DNA from: an uncultured Prevotella sp.
GTDB lineage: Bacteria; Bacteroidota; Bacteroidia; Bacteroidales; Bacteroidaceae
Direction: 5' to 3'
NCBI GenBank assembly: GCA_900539625.1
Contig: UQCW01000036.1
Span: 1 to 27,196 of the forward strand
Length of the DNA stretch: 27,196 nt
Below are positions 22,994 through 27,196 of this stretch, one piece after another. Within the stretch, counting starts at the first letter, position 1. Each line of letters begins with the position of its first letter. The notes beneath the pieces were generated by a model that saw only the letters and a program-made list of their open reading frames with translations, made no database searches and had not been told where the DNA came from. The translations under genes and the position numbers were made by a program.

Positions 22994-23725
22994 TTAGCGG
23001 TTGTTGTTTCTCTTACCGCGGAACTTGCGGCCACCGTTTCCGTAGCCATTGCCGCGACCAGATTCCTTCTCAGGAGTGAAATTAGGTGTCAAATCACGCT
23101 TGCCATACACTTCACCACGGCAAATCCAGACCTTGATGCCGAGCAGACCCACCTTTGTAAGGGCTTCAGTCTGGCAGTAGTCGATGTCAGCACGGAAAGT
23201 GTGCAGCGGCGTACGGCCTTCCTTGAACATTTCCTTACGGGCCATTTCAGCGCCGTTCAAACGGCCACAGATCTGAACCTTGATTCCTTCAGCACCAGCG
23301 TGCATAGCGTTAGCGATAGCCATTTTGATGGCACGACGGTAGGCGATTTTGCCTTCAACCTGGCGAGCGATGCTCTTACCAACGATAGTAGCATCGAGAT
23401 CAGGCTTCTTCACCTCGAAGATGTTGATTTGAACATCCTTGTCGGTCACCTTCTTGAGTTCTTCCTTGAGTTTGTCAACTTCCTGACCACCCTTACCAAT
23501 GATTAATCCCGGACGCGAGGTGCAAACGGTGATAGTAATCAGTTTGGGAGTACGTTCAATAACGATGCGTGAAACGCTGGCCTTTGCCAAACGGGCATCA
23601 AGATATTTGCGGATTTTGCTATCCTCAAGCAAATTGTCACCGAAGTTAGAACCACCGTACCAGTTAGAATCCCAGCCACGAATAATTCCAAGACGATTAC
23701 TTATCGGATTTACTTTTTGTCCCAT
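22994..23725 (-). CDS. rpsC: 30S ribosomal protein S3
   Basis: mRNA-entry protein with helicase-related role, 243 aa. It has a type II KH domain with GLIIGKGG (73-80) and a C-terminal domain with RRAIKMAIANAMHAGAEGIK and GLLGIKVWICRGEVYGKRDL. The last 30 residues form a Gly-, Asn- and Arg-rich tail (GRGNGYGNGGRKFRGKRNNN) that makes it slightly longer than E. coli S3. It lies 13 bases after rplV. Confidence 0.98.
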   Translation of the reverse strand: MGQKVNPISNRLGIIRGWDSNWYGGSNFGDNLLEDSKIRKYLDARLAKASVSRIVIERTPKLITITVCTSRPGLIIGKGGQEVDKLKEELKKVTDKDVQINIFEVKKPDLDATIVGKSIARQVEGKIAYRRAIKMAIANAMHAGAEGIKVQICGRLNGAEMARKEMFKEGRTPLHTFRADIDYCQTEALTKVGLLGIKVWICRGEVYGKRDLTPNFTPEKESGRGNGYGNGGRKFRGKRNNNR

Positions 23726-23738
23726 ACTATTCTATCAA

Positions 23739-24137
23739 TTAATCATTAGTTTTTGTGCCCACGAACAAAGTAACGTGGTTTGAACGTTTACGAATTCTGT
23801 AACCTCTTCCCTGCGGTGCTGGGCGCATACGCTTGAGTGTAGCACCTTCGTCAACGAAGATTTTGGTTATGAACAATTCGCCATCTTCAGCCTTGCGCTC
23901 GTTTTTCTGTTCCCAGTTGGCAATAGCAGAGCGGAGAACCTTCTCCACATCAAGGGAAGCAGCCTTCTTAGAGAACTTGAGCGTACCGAGGGCACGGTTC
24001 ACCTCCATGCCGCGAACCATGTCAATGACATAGCGCATTTTGCGCGGAGAAGAGGGAACATTTCGCAGCTTTGCGAAATATTGGGTCTTAAGGGCTTCTT
24101 TTCTTTTTTCAGCCGCTAATCTTTTTCTAGCTCCCAT
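23739..24137 (-). CDS. rplV: 50S ribosomal protein L22
   Basis: Protein whose long beta-hairpin lines the exit tunnel, 132 aa. Motifs include SPRKMRYVIDMVRGMEVNRA, LGTLKFSKKAASLDVEKVL and the hairpin KRMRPAPQGRGYRIRKRSNH. It has a Lys-rich N-terminal extension (MGARKRLAAEKRKEALKTQY). It lies 41 bases after rpsS. Confidence 0.98.
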   Translation of the reverse strand: MGARKRLAAEKRKEALKTQYFAKLRNVPSSPRKMRYVIDMVRGMEVNRALGTLKFSKKAASLDVEKVLRSAIANWEQKNERKAEDGELFITKIFVDEGATLKRMRPAPQGRGYRIRKRSNHVTLFVGTKTND

Positions 24138-24178
24138 TTATATATTTTTCTTTTATTTCTTAGATGAATGCGTCCTGC

Positions 24179-24448
24179 TTACTTTTTCTTGTTACCTGCA
24201 TGGCCACCGAACTTACGCGTAGGAGCAAATTCTCCGAGCTTGTGTCCAACCATGTTTTCAGTAACATAAACAGGAATAAATTTGTTTCCATTGTGAACTG
24301 CAACGGTATGACCTACGAAATCAGGAGATATCATTGAAGCTCTAGCCCATGTTTTCACAACGCTCTTCTTACCGCTTTCATTCATGGCAAGAATTTTCTT
24401 TTCCAAAGAGACTGCGATGTAAGGACCTTTTTTTAATGAACGACTCAT
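24179..24448 (-). CDS. rpsS: 30S ribosomal protein S19
   Basis: Head protein forming a complex with S13, 89 aa. It starts MSRSLKKGPYIAVSLEKKIL, then has TWARASMISPDFVGHTVAVH, FIPVYVTENMVGHKLGEFAP and TRKFGGHAGNKKK. All are family hallmarks. It lies 25 bases after rplB. Confidence 0.98.
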   Translation of the reverse strand: MSRSLKKGPYIAVSLEKKILAMNESGKKSVVKTWARASMISPDFVGHTVAVHNGNKFIPVYVTENMVGHKLGEFAPTRKFGGHAGNKKK

Positions 24449-24473
24449 ATACGATCTATTCTTTTAGTGCTTG

Positions 24474-25298
24474 TTACTTTTTACGTCTTTCGATGATGTA
24501 CTTGTTCGACTGCTTCTTAGGAGCTCTTGTCTTCAAGCCCTTAGCATACAAGCCTGTACGAGAACGTGGGTGACCTCCAGACTGACGTCCTTCACCACCA
24601 CCCATCGGGTGATCAACAGGGTTCATAACTACACCACGGTTGTGAGGACGACGACCCATCCAGCGAGAGCGACCGGCCTTACCAGAGCTTTCGAGAGCGT
24701 GGTCAGAGTTGCCTACACTACCTACAGTAGCTTTGCAAGCACTAAGAATCTGACGAGTTTCACCAGAAGGCAACTTGATAACGCAGTAGTCACCTTCACG
24801 AGAAGTCAACTGTGCGAAGTTACCAGCAGAGCGAACCAAGAGGGCGCCCTGTCCTGGACGAAGCTCGATGTTGTGGATAACCGTACCGACAGGGATATTC
24901 TTCAAAGGAAGCGTGTTACCTACTTCAGGAGCGGCTTCAGCGCCAGACATCAACTGGTCGCCAACTTTCAATCCATTGGGAGCGATAATGTAACGTTTTT
25001 CACCATCAGCGTAAAACAAGAGAGCGATACGAGCAGAGCGGTTAGGATCATACTCAATCGTCTTTACGACTGCTGGAACACCATCTTTCTCACGTTTGAA
25101 GTCGATGAAACGGAACTTTCTCTTGTGGCCGCCACCCAAGTAGCGCATTGTCATTTTGCCGACATTGTTGCGACCGCCCGTTGCACGCTTACCGTAAACG
25201 AGAGATTTTTCTGGTACGGATGCAGTAATTTCTTCGAACGTACCAATAATTTTGTGTCTCTGGCCCGGTGTTATGGGCTTAAATTTACGTACTGCCAT
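24474..25298 (-). CDS. rplB: 50S ribosomal protein L2
   Basis: Core large-subunit protein needed for subunit joining and peptidyl transferase, 274 aa. It has GGRNNVGKMTMRYLGGGHKR, EYDPNRSARIALLFYADGEK and the C-terminal loop NPVDHPMGGGEGR. The essential histidine (His230, equal to E. coli His229 counted without the first Met) is kept; the second histidine of the E. coli loop is Met here. It starts 7 bases after rplW. Confidence 0.98.
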   Translation of the reverse strand: MAVRKFKPITPGQRHKIIGTFEEITASVPEKSLVYGKRATGGRNNVGKMTMRYLGGGHKRKFRFIDFKREKDGVPAVVKTIEYDPNRSARIALLFYADGEKRYIIAPNGLKVGDQLMSGAEAAPEVGNTLPLKNIPVGTVIHNIELRPGQGALLVRSAGNFAQLTSREGDYCVIKLPSGETRQILSACKATVGSVGNSDHALESSGKAGRSRWMGRRPHNRGVVMNPVDHPMGGGEGRQSGGHPRSRTGLYAKGLKTRAPKKQSNKYIIERRKK

Positions 25299-25305
25299 CT
25301 GTTAT

Positions 25306-25596
25306 TTAGATATTGCTAAAAAAATCGATAGATTCGCCTTCCTTCAAAGTCACATAGGCTTTCTTGAAGGCATTCGTTTTACCGCGCAGCAAACCAGCCT
25401 TGGTATAGCGAGACTTGTTCTTGCCTGCGTAGTTAACCGTATTAACGCTGACAACCTTGACGTTGTACAGAGCTTCGACCTCGTTCTGGATCTGGAGTTT
25501 GTTAGCCTCCGGACGAACAACAAAGCAGAATACGTTGTGCTTTTCAGTGAGGTCAGTCACTTTCTCAGTGACAAGAGGTTTTACTATATATGCCAT
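25306..25596 (-). CDS. rplW: 50S ribosomal protein L23
   Basis: Tunnel-exit protein that docks trigger factor and SRP, 96 aa. It reads MAYIVKPLVTEKVTDLTEKH, FVVRPEANKLQIQNEVEALY and VVSVNTVNYAGKNKSRYTKA. It lies 17 bases after rplD and 7 before rplB. Confidence 0.98.
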   Translation of the reverse strand: MAYIVKPLVTEKVTDLTEKHNVFCFVVRPEANKLQIQNEVEALYNVKVVSVNTVNYAGKNKSRYTKAGLLRGKTNAFKKAYVTLKEGESIDFFSNI

Positions 25597-25613
25597 TTTC
25601 TTGGTGCGTCAAT

Positions 25614-26243
25614 TTATTTGTTCAACACAGCTTCGATTTTGCCGAGAGCGTTCTCAGTTACAACCATTACGCCGGCGTTGAGCACACCGTAAGTGTTGAT
25701 ATCAGAAGCGATAGCCACCTTGGCGCCCTGCAAGTTTCTTGCTGAGAGATATACATTCTTATTAGCCTCCGGAAGAACAACGAGCACCTTCTTGTCAGCA
25801 ACCTTCAGGTTATTGACAACATCGATAAAGCTCTTTGTTTTTGGAGCCTCGAAATTGAAGTCTTCAACAACAACGATAGCACCTTCCTGTGCCTTGTAAG
25901 ACAAAGCGCTGCGGCGAGCCAAAGCCTTCACCTTCTTGTTGAGCTTGAAGTCATAGTTACGAGGTTTCGGACCGAACACACGGGCACCACCAACGAGTAC
26001 CGGTGAATTGATATCACCACGACGTGCACCGCCGCCACCCTTCTGACGACCAAGTTTGCGGGTTGAACCGCTCATCTCGCTTCTTTCCTTACTTTTTGCA
26101 GTGCCCTGACGCTGAGCGGCGAGATACTGCTTTACGTCCAAGTAGATGGCGTGGTCGTTGGGCTCAATGCCGAAGACAGAATCATTCAAAACGACCTTTC
26201 TGCCGGTATCTTCACCTTTAATATTTAATACGCTAACTTCCAT
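25614..26243 (-). CDS. rplD: 50S ribosomal protein L4
   Basis: Tunnel-wall protein, 209 aa. Its long basic loop reads TRKLGRQKGGGGARRGDINS followed by PVLVGGARVFGPKPRNYDF, and the C-terminal part has KVLVVLPEANKNVYLSARNL. In E. coli L4 represses the S10 operon through the mRNA leader; no such element was identified here. Its ATG overlaps the last base of the rplC stop (TAATG). Confidence 0.98.
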   Translation of the reverse strand: MEVSVLNIKGEDTGRKVVLNDSVFGIEPNDHAIYLDVKQYLAAQRQGTAKSKERSEMSGSTRKLGRQKGGGGARRGDINSPVLVGGARVFGPKPRNYDFKLNKKVKALARRSALSYKAQEGAIVVVEDFNFEAPKTKSFIDVVNNLKVADKKVLVVLPEANKNVYLSARNLQGAKVAIASDINTYGVLNAGVMVVTENALGKIEAVLNK

Positions 26244-26860
26244 TACTTTTCAATTATTACGATTGAGCCCTTACAACCAGCCACAGAACCCTTGATGAGG
26301 AGCAAGTTGTGTTCAGGAATTACTTTTAACACTTTCAGGTTCTGAGTGGTAACGCGGTCACCGCCCATCTGGCCACCCATGCGCATGCCCTTGAACACCT
26401 TAGCAGGGTAAGAACAAGCACCGATAGAACCCGGCTTACGCAAACGGTCGTCCTGGCCGTGAGTAGTCTGACCTACACCACCGAAACCATGACGCTTCAC
26501 AACGCCCTGGAAACCTTTACCTTTTGACGTACCGATTACATCCACATATTCGGCGTCGTTAAACAGCTCCACTGTCAACGTGTCGCCCAAATTCAACTCT
26601 TGAGTAAATCCCTTGAACTCGGCCAAGTGGCGCTTAGGTGTCACTCCGGCCTTCTTAAAGTGGCCCATCAACGGAGCAGAAGTATTCTTCTCCTTAGCGT
26701 CCTGGAAACCTACCTGAACGGCAGCATAACCATCTTTTTCAACGCTTTTGATCTGAGTTACCACACAAGGACCTACTTCGATAACAGTGCACGGCACGTT
26801 TTTACCGTCGGCACTGAACACGGATGTCATTCCGATTTTCTTTCCTAATAATCCTGGCAT
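26243..26860 (-). CDS. rplC: 50S ribosomal protein L3
   Basis: Early-assembly protein reaching the peptidyl-transferase centre, 205 aa. It starts MPGLLGKKIGMTSVFSADGK and has GTSKGKGFQGVVKRHGF and the loop FKGMRMGGQMGGDRVT (157-172). Gln164 aligns with the glutamine methylated in E. coli L3. It is the first gene of the cluster: rpsJ, normally just upstream, is not present, and a promoter and a 5S gene take that position. Confidence 0.98.
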   Translation of the reverse strand: MPGLLGKKIGMTSVFSADGKNVPCTVIEVGPCVVTQIKSVEKDGYAAVQVGFQDAKEKNTSAPLMGHFKKAGVTPKRHLAEFKGFTQELNLGDTLTVELFNDAEYVDVIGTSKGKGFQGVVKRHGFGGVGQTTHGQDDRLRKPGSIGACSYPAKVFKGMRMGGQMGGDRVTTQNLKVLKVIPEHNLLLIKGSVAGCKGSIVIIEK

Positions 26861-26959
26861 TTCAGTCTTTAATTATTGTATGAAAATTAATTGTTTTCTA
26901 ATTCCGTAGCCCAAGCATGTTCATCGAACAATGGGGCGGAGAGGTTGATTTTTCAAACC

Positions 26960-27070
26960 ATGAAGCAAAAGTGCCTCAAAACAAAGCAGTTATCTTACGT
27001 TTCCTACTTTCGGAGTGCAAAGTTACAACAAGAATCTCATATTTCCAAATGAAACAGGCACTTTTTTCAT
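26960..27070. repeat. Inverted repeat flanking the ribosomal cluster promoter
   Basis: The 17 bases at 26960-26976 and the 15 at 27056-27070 (AGGCACTTTTTTCAT) are reverse complements apart from a two-base gap. They bracket the promoter at 27018-27049. The left arm lies in the transcribed leader and the right arm upstream of the -33 box, so they cannot pair within an mRNA that starts at this promoter. A read-through rRNA transcript would contain both arms. Confidence 0.5.
27018..27049 (-). promoter_or_regulatory. Promoter of the S10-spc-alpha cluster
   Basis: TTTG (27046-27049), 20 bases, then TAACTTTG (27018-27025) on the minus strand: a full match to the Bacteroidota consensus. The start would be near 27011, leaving a leader of about 150 bases before rplC. 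The leader contains a TGTTC/GAACA hairpin (26918-26930). No other strong promoter was noticed in the rRNA-rplC spacer. Confidence 0.75.
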
Positions 27071-27078
27071 ATATACAC

Positions 27079-27117
27079 GAAAAAAACCTCCATCAGCCAT
27101 GCTGAAAGAGGTTTTTT
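27079..27117 (-). terminator. Intrinsic terminator after 5S rRNA
   Basis: A 10-bp outer stem (27081-27090 with 27108-27117) plus an inner TCAGC/GCTGA stem encloses a short loop. On the minus strand the descending arm runs into TTTTTTT. It separates the rRNA operon from the ribosomal protein promoter. Confidence 0.88.
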
Positions 27118-27130
27118 CATTGAAAATAAG

Positions 27131-27196
27131 ATGGCGGCGACCTACTCTCCCGCTTGCGCAGTACCATCGGCGCGGTCGGGCTTAACTTCTCTGTTC
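27131..27196 (-). rRNA. rrf: 5S ribosomal RNA, 3' part (cut by window end)
   Basis: The minus strand reads GAACAGAGAAGTTAAGC at the window edge, then GCGCCGATGGTACTGC and GGGAGAGTAGGTCGCCGCC, the conserved 3' half of bacterial 5S rRNA. About 66 bases are present; the 5' half lies beyond the window. The exact 3' end (27131-27135) is approximate. It is presumably the last gene of an rRNA operon on the same strand. Confidence 0.95.

Noticed and set aside
24471..25319. 282-codon plus-strand frame opposite rplB
   Set aside because: It is antisense to a full-length, highly conserved L2 gene and has no recognisable domain.

Overview
The window is from a Bacteroidota genome, most likely a Prevotella/Segatella-like member of the Bacteroidales. 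The evidence is the family-typical sequences of the ribosomal proteins, Bacteroidota-type promoters (TTTG, 19-20 bases, TAnnTTTG), the near absence of Shine-Dalgarno sequences, and a split MacB-type exporter run by a sigma-54 response regulator. Every convincing gene is on the minus strand, so the map reads from high to low coordinates.

Right part (27196 to 12370): the 3' end of a 5S rRNA with its terminator, then a canonical promoter, then one uninterrupted cluster of S10, spc and alpha genes: rplC-rplD-rplW-rplB-rpsS-rplV-rpsC-rplP-rpmC-rpsQ-rplN-rplX-rplE-rpsN-rpsH-rplF-rplR-rpsE-rpmD-rplO-secY-map-infA-rpmJ-rpsM-rpsK-rpsD-rpoA-rplQ. It ends at a strong intrinsic terminator. rpsJ, which normally precedes rplC, is absent from that position; the rRNA operon lies there instead. 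rpmD, rpmJ and the correct infA start were found by reading the sequence directly.

Middle (12120 to 9360): an unrecognised membrane protein with a WG-like repeat. It is preceded by a tiny reading frame built from three 18-bp repeats that overlaps its start by four bases. A bidirectional terminator follows. Next come 22-bp GC-rich tandem repeats and an MgtC/SapB-family gene with a good promoter about 150 bases upstream.

Left part (9313 to 1): a self-contained regulatory and export module. It holds a sigma-54-dependent response regulator, a soluble PAS-type histidine kinase, and then an operon of outer-membrane channel, periplasmic adaptor, MacB-like permease and ABC ATPase. The spacer in front of the export operon carries a -24/-12 sigma-54 promoter and, 88-130 bases upstream of the predicted start, three DNA dyads spaced exactly 21 bp apart. 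These are good candidates for the regulator's own enhancer sites. The likely circuit is: kinase senses a cytoplasmic cue, phosphorylated regulator binds the dyads, sigma-54 polymerase opens the promoter, and the tripartite pump is made. The same spacer holds a long inverted repeat with nested hairpins and a repeat module also found after the ATPase gene.
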